Source: Martelella mediterranea (GTDB taxonomy: Bacteria; Pseudomonadota; Alphaproteobacteria; Rhizobiales; Rhizobiaceae). Taken from it: a DNA stretch of 64,000 bases. The stretch covers positions 1 to 64,000 of the forward strand of contig PVUG01000016.1 in the NCBI GenBank assembly GCA_003001975.1, written 5' to 3'. Positions 36,296 to 47,709 of the stretch are shown here, in pieces. The number at the start of each line of letters is the position of its first letter. Within the stretch, counting starts at the first letter, position 1. The position numbers were made by a program, and so were the translations under genes. The notes under the pieces were generated by a model that saw only the letters and a list, made by a program, of their open reading frames with translations, had not been told where the DNA came from and made no database searches.

Positions 36296-37105
36296 ATGCG
36301 GATATTAGCGGCGACGGGAATTTTCTGGACCACTCTGGCGGTGGGGGCGTTGGCAGCCGGTCCGTCTGCCTCCGGCGTTTCCCTGTTGCCGCACCGTGCG
36401 GTCTACGAGCTTTCGCTGGACCGGGCCTCGGCCCAATCGGGAATCGAGGGGCTTTCGGGCCGCTTCGTCTATCTGTTTTCCGGCAGCGACTGTGCCGGCT
36501 ACACGACTGAAATGCGGATGGTCACGGATGTTGTCCGCGAAAGTGGTTCACTGGTCACCGACCAGGTTTCGTCTTCATTCGAAGATCATGGGGCACTGGC
36601 CTTTTCCAACACGCTGTTTTCGGATTTTTCGCTGCAGTCGGAAACCGTCGGCGAGGCGCGGCGCACGGGCAAGGGCGCCGTTTCCGTCACATTCGGCGGC
36701 GATGATACGCAGCCGGTCGAATTGCAGGATGCCGAATTCCCGACGGAATACATGGCCAATGTCATTCTGGCGGCCGAAGATGGCCGCCGCACCTATGAGG
36801 CGACTTCGTTTGACGGCTCCGGCGAGGATGCCATGCGCGCAGTGACCGTTATCGGCGATCGCCGCGAGGGAAAAGACGGCGAGGCGCGCTGGCCGATAAC
36901 CTCGGCCTATTTCTCGTTGGGCAAAGTGAGCGGCGACGAAACGCCTGATTATGCGATTTCGATGCTGATCTCCGCTGACGGGGTCGGTCGCGATCTGCTG
37001 ATGGATTTCGGCAATTTCAAGATCGCGGGAAAACTGACCAAACTGGAAAAGCTTGAACGCGCGCCGTGCGAAACCGCGTCGGCAGCGCTTTCGGTCAGGC
37101 CCTGA
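36296..37105 (+). CDS. eipB: EipB-like periplasmic cell-envelope integrity protein (DUF1849)
   Basis: A 269-residue exported protein with a signal peptide of about 21 residues. The DUF1849 hallmark HRAVYELSLDRAS and SGSDCAGYT are followed by a beta-rich domain; Cys66 and a cysteine near residue 258 (RAPCETAS) correspond to the disulfide that closes the spiral-like beta barrel in Brucella EipB. EipB maintains envelope integrity in Brucella. GGGGA lies six bases before the ATG. It precedes the rpsB operon after 207 bases. Confidence 0.9.
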   Translation: MRILAATGIFWTTLAVGALAAGPSASGVSLLPHRAVYELSLDRASAQSGIEGLSGRFVYLFSGSDCAGYTTEMRMVTDVVRESGSLVTDQVSSSFEDHGALAFSNTLFSDFSLQSETVGEARRTGKGAVSVTFGGDDTQPVELQDAEFPTEYMANVILAAEDGRRTYEATSFDGSGEDAMRAVTVIGDRREGKDGEARWPITSAYFSLGKVSGDETPDYAISMLISADGVGRDLLMDFGNFKIAGKLTKLEKLERAPCETASAALSVRP

Positions 37106-37312
37106 AGACGGTTTTTAAGCCGGAGCGGACCAACTCGCACATCGGTCAGCCGAAGCTCTTGCATTTTCCTGAAAAACCGGGTATCGCGCCCTCATTCCAC
37201 ACGCAGGCCATGGGGTGTTCCGGGAGAAATCCGGGATATTCCGCCGGTGACAGGCATTTCGGTGTCTGGTCTTGAGGTCTGCGGAGGTTCAACCGGAAAA
37301 GGAGAAAAGGCA

Positions 37313-38128
37313 ATGGCATTGCCCGACTTTACCATGCGCCAGCTGCTTGAGGCAGGCGTCCATTTTGGTCACCAGACCCACCGCTGGAACCCGAAGATGA
37401 AGCCCTACATCTTTGGTGACCGCAACAACATCCACATTCTCGATCTCGCCCAGACGGTGCCGATGCTGTCGCGCGCCCTGCAGGTCGTTTCCGACACCGT
37501 TGCCCGTAATGGCCGCGTTCTGATGGTCGGCACCAAGCGCCAGGCATCCGAGATCGTTGCCGATTCGGCACAGCGTTCGGCCCAGTACTATGTCAACTCC
37601 CGCTGGCTCGGCGGCATGCTGACCAACTGGCGCACGATTTCCAACTCGATCCAGCGTCTGCGCAAGCTTGACGAAATCCTCGCCAACGAGGCACAGGGCT
37701 TCACCAAGAAGGAACGCCTGAACCTCGACCGCGAGCGTGAAAAGCTCGACCGCGCCCTTGGCGGTATCCGCGACATGGGCGGTGTTCCGGACCTGATCGT
37801 CATCATCGACACCAACAAGGAAAAGATCGCCATCGAGGAAGCCAAGCGTCTTGGCATTCCGGTTGTCGCGATCGTCGATTCCAACTGCGATCCGGATGAA
37901 GTCGATTACCCGATCCCCGGCAATGACGACGCCTCGCGCGCGATTGCCCTTTACTGCGACCTGATCTCGCGCGCTGCCATTGACGGTATCGCCCGCCAGC
38001 AGGGTGCACAGGGCGTCGATCTCGGTGCTGCTTCCGAAGCGCCTGCCGAGACCGCACTCGAGGACGAAGCCGAAGCGCCGGCTGAGGCACCTGCCGAAGA
38101 CACCTCTGCCGAAAAGCCGGCAGAGTAA
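37313..38128 (+). CDS. rpsB: 30S ribosomal protein S2
   Basis: A 271-residue S2 with [20 protein letters not shown] at the N-terminus and [17 protein letters not shown] toward the end. The last 35 residues form an Ala/Glu/Pro-rich acidic tail beyond the conserved core, common in alphaproteobacteria. GGAGAAAAGGCA precedes the ATG. It is followed by two hairpins and tsf. Confidence 0.98.
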   Translation: MALPDFTMRQLLEAGVHFGHQTHRWNPKMKPYIFGDRNNIHILDLAQTVPMLSRALQVVSDTVARNGRVLMVGTKRQASEIVADSAQRSAQYYVNSRWLGGMLTNWRTISNSIQRLRKLDEILANEAQGFTKKERLNLDREREKLDRALGGIRDMGGVPDLIVIIDTNKEKIAIEEAKRLGIPVVAIVDSNCDPDEVDYPIPGNDDASRAIALYCDLISRAAIDGIARQQGAQGVDLGAASEAPAETALEDEAEAPAEAPAEDTSAEKPAE

Positions 38129-38142
38129 GTTTCAGGGTAAAG

Positions 38143-38208
38143 GGGCTGCGGTCAGACCGCGGCCCGCTCTGTATGCTCAGAAGCGCATCGGTGTTGCCGG
38201 TGCGCTTC
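38143..38208 (+). terminator. Two successive hairpins in the rpsB-tsf spacer
   Basis: The first (38143-38165) pairs GGGCTGCGG with CCGCGGCCC with one G-U; the second (38180-38208) pairs GAAGCGCATCGG with CCGGTGCGCTTC over 12 bp. The second is followed by CTGC rather than a T-run, so partial attenuation or RNA processing is more likely than full termination. Confidence 0.6.
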
Positions 38209-38349
38209 CTGCAAGAATTTGAGCCGGCGGGCCTGGTCGGTCTGCCGCAAGGGTTTCATCACCCTGTCACAGTACGGGTACACTTCGTTGCCCAACCGGC
38301 GGCGTTTTGATGCGACAACGCTGCTAAGCGAATGGACGAGAGGCTAGTT

Positions 38350-39276
38350 ATGAGCACGATTACGGCTGCAATGGTGAAGGAACTGCGCGAAAAGAGCGGC
38401 GCAGGCATGATGGATTGCAAAAAGGCGCTCACCGAAAATGACGGCGACATGGAAGCGGCCATCGACTGGCTGCGCGCCAAGGGCATTTCCAAGGCCGACA
38501 AGAAGTCGGATCGTACGGCAGCCGAAGGCCTGATCGGCTTTGCCGGCGGCGACACGGAAGCTGTTGTCGTTGAAATCAACTCCGAGACAGACTTCGTTGC
38601 CCGCAACGAAGCGTTCCAGACCATGGTTTCCGGCGTTGCCGAAGTTGCACTGTCGACCGACGGTTCCGTCGATGCGATCAGCGCTGCGACCTATCCGGCA
38701 ACCGGCAAGAGCGTTGCTGACAGCATCAAGGATGCAATCGGCACGATCGGCGAAAACATGACGCTGCGCCGCGCCGCCAAGCTTTCGGTCGGCTCGGGCG
38801 TCGTTGCCACCTACATGCACAATGCCGTTGCCGATGGTCTTGGCAAGCTCGGCGTTCTGGTCGCGCTGGAATCGGAAGGCGACAAGGCCGTTCTGGCTGC
38901 CATCGGCCGTCAGGTTGCGATGCACGTTGCCGCGACCAACCCGCTTGCCGTGCGCGCCGAGGAAGTCGACAAGGACGTTGCCGACCGCGAACGCGCGGTT
39001 TTCCTGGAGCAGGCCAAGGAATCCGGCAAGCCTGCCAACATCGCCGAAAAGATGGTCGAAGGCCGCATGCGCAAGTTCTTCGAGGAAGTCGCGCTTCTGT
39101 CGCAGTCCTTCGTCATCAACCCCGACCTGACGGTCGAGGAAGCTGTCAAGGAAGCCGAGAAGGAAGCCGGCGCACCGATCAAGGTTGCCGCCATTGCCCG
39201 TCTGGCACTTGGTGAAGGCGTTGAGAAGGAAGAGAGCGACTTCGCTGCCGAGGTTGCTGCAACCGCCAAGGGCTGA
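38350..39276 (+). CDS. tsf: Elongation factor Ts
   Basis: A 308-residue nucleotide exchange factor for EF-Tu. The N-terminal [19 protein letters not shown] and the [11 protein letters not shown] segment are diagnostic. The ATG at 38350 follows GAGAGGCTAGTT; an earlier in-frame ATG at 38332 is less well placed. It follows rpsB after 221 bases. Confidence 0.98.
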   Translation: MSTITAAMVKELREKSGAGMMDCKKALTENDGDMEAAIDWLRAKGISKADKKSDRTAAEGLIGFAGGDTEAVVVEINSETDFVARNEAFQTMVSGVAEVALSTDGSVDAISAATYPATGKSVADSIKDAIGTIGENMTLRRAAKLSVGSGVVATYMHNAVADGLGKLGVLVALESEGDKAVLAAIGRQVAMHVAATNPLAVRAEEVDKDVADRERAVFLEQAKESGKPANIAEKMVEGRMRKFFEEVALLSQSFVINPDLTVEEAVKEAEKEAGAPIKVAAIARLALGEGVEKEESDFAAEVAATAKG

Positions 39277-39368
39277 TCGTCCAACGGCTGGTAATTTGAA
39301 GGGCGCTGCGTGACATTGCGGCGCCCTTCGTGTATCCGGATGGCATTGCTTTTTAGGAGTTTGTGGTT

Positions 39369-40088
39369 TTGACGAATCCGATTTTCAGGCGTGTTTTGCT
39401 GAAGGTTTCCGGTGAGGCCCTGATGGGCAATCAGGGCTTTGGTATCGATGTCAACGTTGCCGACCGGATTGCCTCCGATATCGCCGAGGTCCGCGCCATG
39501 GGCGTCGAGGTCGGGATCGTGGTTGGCGGCGGGAATATCTTCCGCGGCGTTGCGGTGGCCTCCAAGGGCGGCGAACGGGTGACCGGCGACCACATGGGCA
39601 TGCTGGGCACGGTGATCAACGCACTGGCGCTGGCCACCTCCCTGCGCAAGATGGATGTGGATACGGTGGTGCTGTCGGCAATTGCGATGCCGGAGATCTG
39701 CCAGTCGTTTTCCCAGCGTGCCACACGCACGCATATGGATGCGGGCAGGGTGGTGATCTTTGCCGGCGGTACCGGTAACCCGTTCTTTACCACGGATTCG
39801 GCAGCTGCCCTGCGTGCAGCCGAGATCGGCGCGGAGGCGATCTTCAAGGGCACCCAGGTCGACGGTATCTATTCCGCAGACCCGAAGACCAATCCGGAGG
39901 CCACACGCTTCGAAGCGCTGACCCACAGCCAGGTGCTGGAACGTGGCCTGCAGGTGATGGATGTTGCCGCCGTTGCGGTGGCACGGGAGAACAATATACC
40001 GATTATCGTGTTTTCCATTCACGAACGCGGTGGTTTCGGCCAGATTCTGGCTGGCGGCGGCCGCAAGACAATCGTAACCGACGAATGA
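39369..40088 (+). CDS. pyrH: Uridylate kinase
   Basis: A 239-residue hexameric UMP kinase of the amino acid kinase fold. [22 protein letters not shown] and [21 protein letters not shown] are the expected motifs. The start is uncertain: AGGAG ends nine bases before a TTG at 39369 and only three before a GTG at 39363; I prefer the TTG on spacing. It lies between tsf and frr. Confidence 0.96.
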   Translation: MTNPIFRRVLLKVSGEALMGNQGFGIDVNVADRIASDIAEVRAMGVEVGIVVGGGNIFRGVAVASKGGERVTGDHMGMLGTVINALALATSLRKMDVDTVVLSAIAMPEICQSFSQRATRTHMDAGRVVIFAGGTGNPFFTTDSAAALRAAEIGAEAIFKGTQVDGIYSADPKTNPEATRFEALTHSQVLERGLQVMDVAAVAVARENNIPIIVFSIHERGGFGQILAGGGRKTIVTDE

Positions 40089-40140
40089 TGACTGCGCGAC
40101 GACCCCAAGGGCAGGTCTGGCGCAAGACGGGAGAATGATG

Positions 40141-40701
40141 ATGAGCGATGCAACCGATATGAAAGATCTCGAGCGCCGTATGGAAGGCGCTGTCAACGCC
40201 TTTGTCGGCGACATTACCTCGCTGCGCACGGGCCGGGCTTCCGCCAATATTCTGGACCCGGTTCAGGTTGAGGCCTATGGTTCGAAAGTGCCGCTCAACC
40301 AGGTTTCCAACATCACCGTGCCGGAGCCGCGCATGCTGTCGGTCAATGTCTGGGACAAGGGCATGGTGAGTGCGGTGGACCGGGCAATCCGCGAATCGCA
40401 TCTCGGTCTCAATCCGATCATGGACGGTCAGAATCTGCGCATTCCGCTGCCCGAGCTGAACGAGGAACGCCGTCGTTCGCTGGTCAAGGTTGCGCATGAA
40501 TATGCCGAGAAGGCCAAGGTTGCGATCCGTCACGTTCGTCGCGATGGTATGGATGCGCTGAAAAAGGCTGAAAAAGACGGCGATATCAGTCAGGATGACA
40601 GCCGTTCGCTGTCGGATGAGGTGCAGAAATTGACCGATGGTGCGATTTCTCGCATTGAAGACTTGCTTGCGGAGAAAGAAAAAGAAATCATGCAGGTCTG
40701 A
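40141..40701 (+). CDS. frr: Ribosome recycling factor
   Basis: A 186-residue factor that splits post-termination ribosomes with [23 protein letters not shown] and [17 protein letters not shown] are characteristic. Three ATGs occur in a row (40135, 40138, 40141); the last is best spaced from GGGAG (seven bases) and gives the usual length. Confidence 0.97.
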   Translation: MSDATDMKDLERRMEGAVNAFVGDITSLRTGRASANILDPVQVEAYGSKVPLNQVSNITVPEPRMLSVNVWDKGMVSAVDRAIRESHLGLNPIMDGQNLRIPLPELNEERRRSLVKVAHEYAEKAKVAIRHVRRDGMDALKKAEKDGDISQDDSRSLSDEVQKLTDGAISRIEDLLAEKEKEIMQV

Positions 40702-40740
40702 TTTTTTAACCTGCATTTTTTCAAGAATTTGAGCAACGAC

Positions 40741-41487
40741 ATGACGCCATTCGCAGATAGTGCCAAGCCGGATCACGTTGCCATTATTATGGATGGCAAC
40801 GGAAGATGGGCGAATGGTCGGGGTTTGAAGCGTATTTTCGGACACCGCAAGGGTGTCGAGGCGGTGCGCCGCGCCGTTGAGGCGGCGCGGGACGCCGAAA
40901 TAAGCCACCTGACGCTGTTCGCCTTTTCCTCGGAAAACTGGAAGCGGCCCAAGGATGAAGTCAGCGACATCATGGATCTGATCGCGATCTTCATTCACCG
41001 CGAGTTGCAGAACTATCATGCCCAGAACATGCGCTTCCAGATGATCGGCGAGCGTAACGGGCTGGGTTCCAAGGTTCTGGGCGCGCTCGAATACGCCGAA
41101 GAACTGACCCGCAACAATACCGGCCTCCATGTCGTCGTCGCCGTGAACTACGGTTCGCGCGCCGAAATCGCGCGCGCGGCGGCAGCGCTGGCGCGTGAGG
41201 CGGTCGAGGGGCGGATTTCGCCGGACGAGATCAATGAGGCGCTGGTGTCCGGACGTCTCGATACGGCGGGGATACCCGATCCCGACCTGATCATCCGCAC
41301 CAGCGGAGAACAGCGTCTTTCGAATTTTCTGATGTGGCAATCGGCTTATTCCGAACTGGTGTTCCTGCCGTGTCTGTGGCCGGAATTTTCAAAGGACGTG
41401 TTTGACGAAGCACTCAGGGAATATGCGCGGCGCTCGCGTCGCTTCGGCGATGTGGTCCAGCCGACCGCTGTTATGACGGGGTCCTGA
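40741..41487 (+). CDS. uppS: Undecaprenyl diphosphate synthase
   Basis: A 248-residue cis-prenyltransferase that makes the C55 lipid carrier for peptidoglycan and O-antigen synthesis. HVAIIMDGNGRWA carries the catalytic aspartate, and LTLFAFSSENWKRP and DLIIRTSGEQRLSNFLMWQ complete the family pattern. I chose the ATG at 40741; a TTG at 40729 would add four residues without a better ribosome-binding site. Overlaps cdsA by one base. Confidence 0.96.
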   Translation: MTPFADSAKPDHVAIIMDGNGRWANGRGLKRIFGHRKGVEAVRRAVEAARDAEISHLTLFAFSSENWKRPKDEVSDIMDLIAIFIHRELQNYHAQNMRFQMIGERNGLGSKVLGALEYAEELTRNNTGLHVVVAVNYGSRAEIARAAAALAREAVEGRISPDEINEALVSGRLDTAGIPDPDLIIRTSGEQRLSNFLMWQSAYSELVFLPCLWPEFSKDVFDEALREYARRSRRFGDVVQPTAVMTGS

Positions 41488-42365
41488 TGGGCCGGGAACT
41501 GCAATTACGGATCATGTCGGGCGTGGTGCTGGCGCTCGCCGTTCTGGCTGCGACCTGGTTCGGTGGCGCGGCCTTTCTGCTTCTCGCGGTCGGCATCGGA
41601 CTTCTGGTTTTTTACGAATGGCTGGCGATGAGCCGTTCCAGGCCTTCGGCCGGGCGTGGGGAAAGCATCACCGTTCTGCTGTCAGGCTGGGCTGTCATGA
41701 TTGCGACCGCCATTCTGACGTTCCTGGAATTGTTTGTGCCGGCGCTGCTGCTTTCGGCAATCGCCGCCGGCGGCGCCTGGGCCTATGGCCGCAGCAGACC
41801 GGTCCCGCTGTGGTTTGGCGGCGCGCTGATCTATGCCGGTGCGGCGATGGTCTCGCTTGCCGCCATCAGAAGCGGTAGCGCTGGCGGTCTTTACGCGACC
41901 CTGTTCATCTTTGCCGTCGTCTGGTCGACAGACATCATGGCCTATTTCGTCGGGCGCACGTTTGGCGGTCCCAAACTTGCCCCTGCGATCTCGCCCGGCA
42001 AAACCTGGTCGGGGGCCATTGGCGGCACGGTCTTCGGTGTTGCCGCCGCGCTTGGCCTTTGCGCCGCCTATGGCGGCAGGCCGTCGGTGCTTCTGGCCTT
42101 GCTGGCGGTGGTGCTGTCAGCGGTCAGTCAGGCCGGCGACCTGTTCGAATCGGCACTCAAGCGCCGGTGTGGTGCCAAGGATTCCAGCCATCTCATTCCC
42201 GGCCATGGCGGGGTGATGGATCGTGTGGATGGACTTGTCGCTGCCGCATTCGCGATGTTTATCTTGGCCGGTTTCGCCATGCTGTCCGGCATGGGCGACA
42301 GCGTCGGCGCGGTGCTTTTTCGGTGGAGTGGCCTGATGGCCCTGCCGCCCGTTCATGGAGCCTGA
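41487..42365 (+). CDS. cdsA: Phosphatidate cytidylyltransferase
   Basis: A 292-residue membrane enzyme making CDP-diacylglycerol from phosphatidate and CTP. The signature near the C-terminus, SALKRRCGAKDSSHLIPGH then GGVMDRVDG, is complete, and about eight hydrophobic helices are seen. It overlaps uppS and is coupled to rseP. Confidence 0.96.
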   Translation: MGRELQLRIMSGVVLALAVLAATWFGGAAFLLLAVGIGLLVFYEWLAMSRSRPSAGRGESITVLLSGWAVMIATAILTFLELFVPALLLSAIAAGGAWAYGRSRPVPLWFGGALIYAGAAMVSLAAIRSGSAGGLYATLFIFAVVWSTDIMAYFVGRTFGGPKLAPAISPGKTWSGAIGGTVFGVAAALGLCAAYGGRPSVLLALLAVVLSAVSQAGDLFESALKRRCGAKDSSHLIPGHGGVMDRVDGLVAAAFAMFILAGFAMLSGMGDSVGAVLFRWSGLMALPPVHGA

Positions 42366-43491
42366 ATTGGGTATCGGTTTTACAAACGCACCGGGAATGA
42401 TCGTTGCCTTTCTGGTGGCGATCTCCTTTCTCGTCTTCTTTCACGAGCTGGGGCACTATCTGGTGGCGCGTTGGTGCGGAATTCGCATTCTGGCGTTTTC
42501 GCTCGGTTTCGGCCCGGAGATTGTCGGGCGAACCGACAAGCATGGCACTCGCTGGAAGCTGTGCGCGATACCGCTTGGCGGCTATGTGCGCTTTTATGGT
42601 GACGAGGACGCGGCCAGCCGCCCCGATTTTGCCGGTGTGGACGCGATGCCGCCCGAGGAGCGCGCAAAAACTTTCAACGGCGCAGCACTCTGGAAGCGGA
42701 CTCTGACTGTTGCCGCCGGCCCGATTGCGAATTTCCTGCTGGCAATCGCTATTTTTGCGGTCATCTTTTCTGTTTACGGCCGCGGTGTTTCCGATCCCGT
42801 TGTCGGTGAGGTCGTTGCCGACAGCCCGGCGGCCGAAGCCGGGATACAGCCCGGCGATATCATGATGTCGCTCGATGGCCAGAAGGTCGGAACCTTCGAT
42901 GCGGTGGTGCGCTATGTCAGCGTGCGGCCCGGCGTTCCCATCCATCTGACAGTGGAACGCGACGGTGCGCCGGTCGACCTTACGGTGGTGCCGGAGCGCA
43001 TCGAGGAGCAGGACCAGTTCGGAAACGCGATGGAGCTTGGCCGGATCGGCGTGGTGGGCACCCGCGATTCGGGTAATTTCCGGGTCGAGCGCTATCAGCC
43101 GCTTGAAGCGATCGGACAGGGCGCGCTGCAGAGCTGGCACATCGTCGTCAGCACCTATGACTATATCACCAACGTTTTTGCCGGCCGCATGAAGGCCGAT
43201 CAGATCGGCGGACCGGTGCGGGTCGCGACAATGGCCGGGCAGATGGCATCGCTCGGGATTGTCGCCTTTGCCAATTTCGCCGCGATTCTGTCGGTCTCCG
43301 TCGGTCTGTTCAATCTGTTGCCGGTGCCCATGCTGGATGGCGGCCATCTGCTGTTTTACGCAATCGAGGCCGTGCGCGGGCGTCCGCTGTCGGTCAGGGT
43401 TCAGGAATTTGCCTTCCGCATCGGATTGTTCCTGGTGCTTGCGCTGATGGTTTTCGCCACGTGGAACGACACGATCGGCCGGATGGGGTGA
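42355..43491 (+). CDS. rseP: Site-2 protease RseP
   Basis: A 378-residue intramembrane zinc metalloprotease. The HExxH active site is HELGH at residues 30-34, a PDZ domain spans about 135-215 (SPAAEAGIQPGDIM), and the third metal ligand is in NLLPVPMLDGGHL. It would cleave anti-sigma factors and remnant signal peptides. The ATG at 42355 overlaps cdsA; a TTG at 42367, with GGAG six bases upstream and one base past the cdsA stop, is an equally good start. Confidence 0.95.
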   Translation: MEPELGIGFTNAPGMIVAFLVAISFLVFFHELGHYLVARWCGIRILAFSLGFGPEIVGRTDKHGTRWKLCAIPLGGYVRFYGDEDAASRPDFAGVDAMPPEERAKTFNGAALWKRTLTVAAGPIANFLLAIAIFAVIFSVYGRGVSDPVVGEVVADSPAAEAGIQPGDIMMSLDGQKVGTFDAVVRYVSVRPGVPIHLTVERDGAPVDLTVVPERIEEQDQFGNAMELGRIGVVGTRDSGNFRVERYQPLEAIGQGALQSWHIVVSTYDYITNVFAGRMKADQIGGPVRVATMAGQMASLGIVAFANFAAILSVSVGLFNLLPVPMLDGGHLLFYAIEAVRGRPLSVRVQEFAFRIGLFLVLALMVFATWNDTIGRMG

Positions 43492-43809
43492 GACATTCCG
43501 TTTTTAACCCTTTGAGACTGTTTGGCTAAAGCAGATGTGAATGATCTTGTGGCGAAGGGGGGAGTGTGCGAATGTGGCCTTGCCTTTGGCGCGGGAGATG
43601 ATAGGAGAAGCGCAGTAGATACGTTTCGGTTATTGTAGCCTTCCGTTTACCATATTGTGAAAAGAACGTGGCGATTTGGCCACGCTTGGGGCGGAAGTTG
43701 CAAAAATCGGGCGGCTTTCTATTGCGTGGAGGTGTGAAGTCTTTAGAACAAAAGACGGGAAAACCTCTAAAACGCTGATATTGAGCGATCATAAAGGGTA
43801 GATAATAGC
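43492..43809. other. 318-base interval between rseP and bamA
   Basis: It contains a small hairpin (CGTGGC / GCCACG, 43668-43685) without a T-tract and AT-rich stretches that may hold the bamA promoter. No gene or repeat was recognised. Confidence 0.45.
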
Positions 43810-46149
43810 ATGGCCGGTTCAAGATTTTTGAACACAGTTTCAGGTGCGGCGCTTTCGTTGGCTGTCGCTGCTTCCGGGGGGATTGTTGCTGCTGTTGCCT
43901 TGCCCTCGAGCGCTTACGCTGCTGTTGTGAGTAATATTGTCGTCAATGGCACCAATCAGGCCGGTTCGGATGCGATCCGCTCCAAGCTGACGATCCAGCC
44001 GGGCCGCAGCTTCACCGACGCCGATATCAACCAGTCCATTCGCAATCTTTACAGCTCGGGCTATTTCTCCGACGTCAAGATTTCGGTTTCCGGTTCGACG
44101 CTCGTCGTGAACGTGACCGAGAACCAGCTGATCAACCAGGTCGTCTTCAACGGCAACCGCAAGGTTGACGACAAGAAGCTTCAGGGTGTCGTGCAGCTGC
44201 ATTCGCTTGGTCCGTTCAACAGGGCGCAGGCCGAGCTGGATGCCCAGCGCATCAAGGACGCCTATTCGCAGATCGGCCGTTCCGACGTTGAGGTCAGCAT
44301 TGATACCGCGACCGTTCAGGACAACAGGGTCAACGTTGCCTTTGTCATCGATGAGGGTGGGCGGACCAAGACCCGCAAGATCAATTTCGAAGGCAACAAC
44401 ACCTTCGGCGATTCCCGTCTGGCCTCGGTGATTTCCACAAAGCGCTCGACGCCGCTGTCGTTCCTGACGCGCAAGGATATCTACAATCCCGACAAGCTGC
44501 GTCATGACGAACAGCTTCTGCGTGATTTCTACAACAATCACGGCTTCCCCGATTATCGCCTGATTTCCACGGATGTGGATTACAGCGAGGAAGACAATTC
44601 CTATTCGATCACGTTCAATATTTCCGAGGGCGATCGCTATCGTTTCGGTGATATCGGCGTTGCATCGACGGTTGAAGGTGTCGATACCGCCACGTTGAAG
44701 GGCGACATCAAGACCAAGGCCGGCAAGATCTATGATGCCGACGATATCCAGAAGACCTCCGAATCGATCGCCGCATCGGTTTCTTCCCAGGGGTATCCGT
44801 TCGCGCAGGTTACACCGCGCGGTGACCGTAACTTCAGCAATGACACATTGTCGGTGAACTACGAGATCGATCAGGGCGTCAGGGCCTACATCGAGCGCAT
44901 CGACATTGTCGGCAATACCCGTACGCGTGACTACGTCATTCGGCGTGAGTTCGAACTGGCCGAAGGCGATGCCTATAACCGCGAGATGATCGCACGCACC
45001 AAGCGGCGTCTGGAAGCGCTCGGCTATTTCAGTGATGTCAGCATCACCACCCAGCCGGGCAGTGCGCCGGACCGCGTCGTGCTGGTCGTCGATGTGACCG
45101 ACGAGCCGACCGGTTCGTTCTCGGTCGGCGCCGGCTACGATGCCGAAGGTGACTCGCTGGTTCTCGAACTCTCGGTTCAGGAACGCAACTTCCTCGGACG
45201 TGGCCAGTTCATCCGCGCATCCGCCGGTCTTGGTGACGACGATTCGCAGATCTACAACTTCTCCTTCACCGAACCCTTCTTCCTGGGCTATCGCGTGGCG
45301 GCCGGTTTCGATCTGTATCGCTCCTATTCGGCCTCGCAGGATTACTACACCTATGCCGAGACAGCCGGCGATATCCGCCTGACGGCGCCGCTGACCGACG
45401 ATCTCAGCTCGACGATCAAATATGTCTATCAGCAGTTCGAATATGATGGTGCCGGCGACTGGGAAAACCCGAACAATCTGTCTCCGGTCTTCCAGAACCT
45501 GATCGATGGCAGCCCGTGGACCGTGTCGTCGGTCGAGCAGTCCTTCGACTTCTCGAGTATTGATAACCGGCAGCTGCCGCGTGAAGGCGTTCTGGCCAAC
45601 CTGACCAATACGGTTGCCGGTCTTGGCGGCGATTCGCACTATTACGCGATGACCGGTAAGGTCCGCTGGTATCAGATGATTTCGGATCAGGCAGATATCA
45701 TCGGCTCGCTGACGGGACGCGGTGGTTTCGTAACGCCCTTCGATGATGATCTGAATGTGTTCGACCAGTTCACCATCGGTGGTCAGGAAATCCGCGGCTT
45801 CAAGCAGAACGGTATCGGTCCGCGCACGGTGCAGCAGGGCGATGCGCTCGGGGCACAGTATTATGCGACCATTTCGGCCGAGGCGAACTTCCCGCTTCCG
45901 CTCATTCCGGAAGACATCAATCTGCGCGGTGCAGCTTATGTCGACGCCGGTTCGGCCTGGGGCAACGCCGTTGAGGTTAACAATACGGCTATCGAGGGTA
46001 CGGACTTTGCGGTCCGCGCGTCTGCCGGTATCGGCCTGATCTGGAACTCGCCTTTCGGCGATCTGCGCTTCGATTACGCCGTTCCGTTCGCCAAGGAAGA
46101 TTTCGACGAGACCCAGCATTTCCGCTTCGGAATTGCCAACTCGTTCTGA
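43810..46149 (+). CDS. bamA: Outer membrane protein assembly factor BamA
   Basis: A 779-residue Omp85 protein. A signal peptide of about 37 residues is followed by five POTRA domains (roughly 40-420) and a C-terminal 16-strand barrel. VTGR-type loop 6 is represented by [16 protein letters not shown], and the protein ends with phenylalanine (FGIANSF), the outer-membrane barrel mark. It inserts barrel proteins into the outer membrane. Placed between rseP and lpxD, as usual. Confidence 0.97.
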   Translation: MAGSRFLNTVSGAALSLAVAASGGIVAAVALPSSAYAAVVSNIVVNGTNQAGSDAIRSKLTIQPGRSFTDADINQSIRNLYSSGYFSDVKISVSGSTLVVNVTENQLINQVVFNGNRKVDDKKLQGVVQLHSLGPFNRAQAELDAQRIKDAYSQIGRSDVEVSIDTATVQDNRVNVAFVIDEGGRTKTRKINFEGNNTFGDSRLASVISTKRSTPLSFLTRKDIYNPDKLRHDEQLLRDFYNNHGFPDYRLISTDVDYSEEDNSYSITFNISEGDRYRFGDIGVASTVEGVDTATLKGDIKTKAGKIYDADDIQKTSESIAASVSSQGYPFAQVTPRGDRNFSNDTLSVNYEIDQGVRAYIERIDIVGNTRTRDYVIRREFELAEGDAYNREMIARTKRRLEALGYFSDVSITTQPGSAPDRVVLVVDVTDEPTGSFSVGAGYDAEGDSLVLELSVQERNFLGRGQFIRASAGLGDDDSQIYNFSFTEPFFLGYRVAAGFDLYRSYSASQDYYTYAETAGDIRLTAPLTDDLSSTIKYVYQQFEYDGAGDWENPNNLSPVFQNLIDGSPWTVSSVEQSFDFSSIDNRQLPREGVLANLTNTVAGLGGDSHYYAMTGKVRWYQMISDQADIIGSLTGRGGFVTPFDDDLNVFDQFTIGGQEIRGFKQNGIGPRTVQQGDALGAQYYATISAEANFPLPLIPEDINLRGAAYVDAGSAWGNAVEVNNTAIEGTDFAVRASAGIGLIWNSPFGDLRFDYAVPFAKEDFDETQHFRFGIANSF

Positions 46150-46193
46150 TCTCCCTGTCCAGAGCTTATTTCGTCACTGTTCTGGAGAGAAAA

Positions 46194-47249
46194 ATGGATC
46201 AGAACCAGTTTTTCGGTGCGCGGCAGTCAATTCGTCTCGACGTGTTGGCTGAGCGCACCGGGTCGGTGTTGTCTAAACCCGATAGCGGCGACCGCATGGT
46301 TGAATCGGTGTCGCCGATCTATCGCGCAGGCCCCTACGATATCTGTTACATCCTTTCGCGCAGCAATATCGATCAGCTGAAAACCTGTCGCGCGGCAGCG
46401 GTGTTCTGTTCTCCTGACCTAAAAAAACATATTCCGGCGGAGCTGCCGGCACTTGTTTCAGATGCGCCGCAGCTTGCCTTTGCGCGTGCGGCAGCTCAGC
46501 TCTATCCGGACGCGATGCGTCCGCAGGCCGCGCTGAACCGTCAGGCCGGCATTTCACCTCAGGCGGTTGTTGACGATACGGCTGTTATCGAGAAAAGCGT
46601 GCAGATCGAGCCGTTTGCGGTGATCGGTGCGCGTGCGGTGATTGGCGCTGGCTCGCGCGTTCTGTGTGGCGCCGTGGTCGGAGCCGATGTGAAGATCGGC
46701 CGCAATGTCACGCTCGGCGCGCATGTTTCGGTGTCCAATGCACTGATTGGCAATAATGTCATCATCCATACCGGTGCGCGCATCGGTCAGGACGGGTTCG
46801 GCTATGCGCCGGGACCGACGGGCATGGTGAAGCTGCCGCAGGTCGGCCGGGTCATCATTCAGGACGATGTCGAAATCGGGGCCAATACCACGATAGACCG
46901 TGGGGCGATGGACGACACGGTCATCGGCGAAGGCACCAAGATCGATAATCTGGTGCAGATTGGCCATAACGTGCAGATCGGCCGGCATTGCGGTATCGTG
47001 AGCCAGTCGGGTGTCGCAGGCAGCACCAGGATCGGCGACGGGGTGATGATCGGCGGGCAGACGGGTATCAATGGCCATATCGAAATTGGCAGTGGCGCGC
47101 AGATCGCCGGCAAGAGCGGTGTGCTGAACTCTGTGCCTGCGGGAGACCGGATAGGGGGGAATCCCGCACGGCCGATCCGGGATTATCTGAAAGAAGTGGC
47201 AGAGATCGCACGGCAGTCAGCGAAATCGGGAGACAAAAAAGGTGAGTGA
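46194..47249 (+). CDS. lpxD: UDP-3-O-acylglucosamine N-acyltransferase
   Basis: A 351-residue left-handed beta-helix enzyme for the third step of lipid A synthesis. An LpxD-specific N-terminal domain (to about residue 105) precedes hexapeptide repeats ([20 protein letters not shown] and onward). The catalytic histidine lies in [11 protein letters not shown]. Its end overlaps fabZ by eight bases. Confidence 0.97.
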   Translation: MDQNQFFGARQSIRLDVLAERTGSVLSKPDSGDRMVESVSPIYRAGPYDICYILSRSNIDQLKTCRAAAVFCSPDLKKHIPAELPALVSDAPQLAFARAAAQLYPDAMRPQAALNRQAGISPQAVVDDTAVIEKSVQIEPFAVIGARAVIGAGSRVLCGAVVGADVKIGRNVTLGAHVSVSNALIGNNVIIHTGARIGQDGFGYAPGPTGMVKLPQVGRVIIQDDVEIGANTTIDRGAMDDTVIGEGTKIDNLVQIGHNVQIGRHCGIVSQSGVAGSTRIGDGVMIGGQTGINGHIEIGSGAQIAGKSGVLNSVPAGDRIGGNPARPIRDYLKEVAEIARQSAKSGDKKGE

Positions 47250-47709
47250 AGAAACGAAAGAAACGTTGGGGACGATGGATCTTCTGGAAATCATGAAGTT
47301 CCTGCCTCATCGTTACCCTTTTCTGCTGGTAGACCGCATTGTCGAGATTGAAGGCGACGAAAGCGCGGTCGGAATCAAGAACGTGACGGCCAACGAGCCG
47401 CATTTTCAGGGGCATTTCCCGGAAATGCCGATCATGCCAGGCGTTCTTCTTGTCGAGGGAATGGCTCAGACGGCGGGCGCGATCTGCGCTCACAAAGCCA
47501 ATGAAGTCGACAATCTCGTGTATTTCATGACGATAGACAATGCCCGTTTCCGCAAGCCGGTGGTGCCGGGAGATCAGGTGTATTACAAGGTCGTCAAACA
47601 GAAACAGCGCCGCCGCGTGTGGAAGTTCCACTGCGAGGCGCTTGTCAACGACCAGCTTGTCGCCGAGGCTGATATCGGTGCCATGATGGTGCGCAAGGAC
47701 GAAGAATGA
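47242..47709 (+). CDS. fabZ: 3-hydroxyacyl-ACP dehydratase FabZ
   Basis: A 155-residue hot-dog-fold dehydratase in fatty acid elongation. [13 protein letters not shown] and [20 protein letters not shown] contain the catalytic histidine and glutamate. Starts with GTG at 47242, with GGGAG upstream inside lpxD. It competes with LpxA/LpxD for hydroxyacyl-ACP, which explains the shared operon. Confidence 0.97.
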   Translation: MSEETKETLGTMDLLEIMKFLPHRYPFLLVDRIVEIEGDESAVGIKNVTANEPHFQGHFPEMPIMPGVLLVEGMAQTAGAICAHKANEVDNLVYFMTIDNARFRKPVVPGDQVYYKVVKQKQRRRVWKFHCEALVNDQLVAEADIGAMMVRKDEE

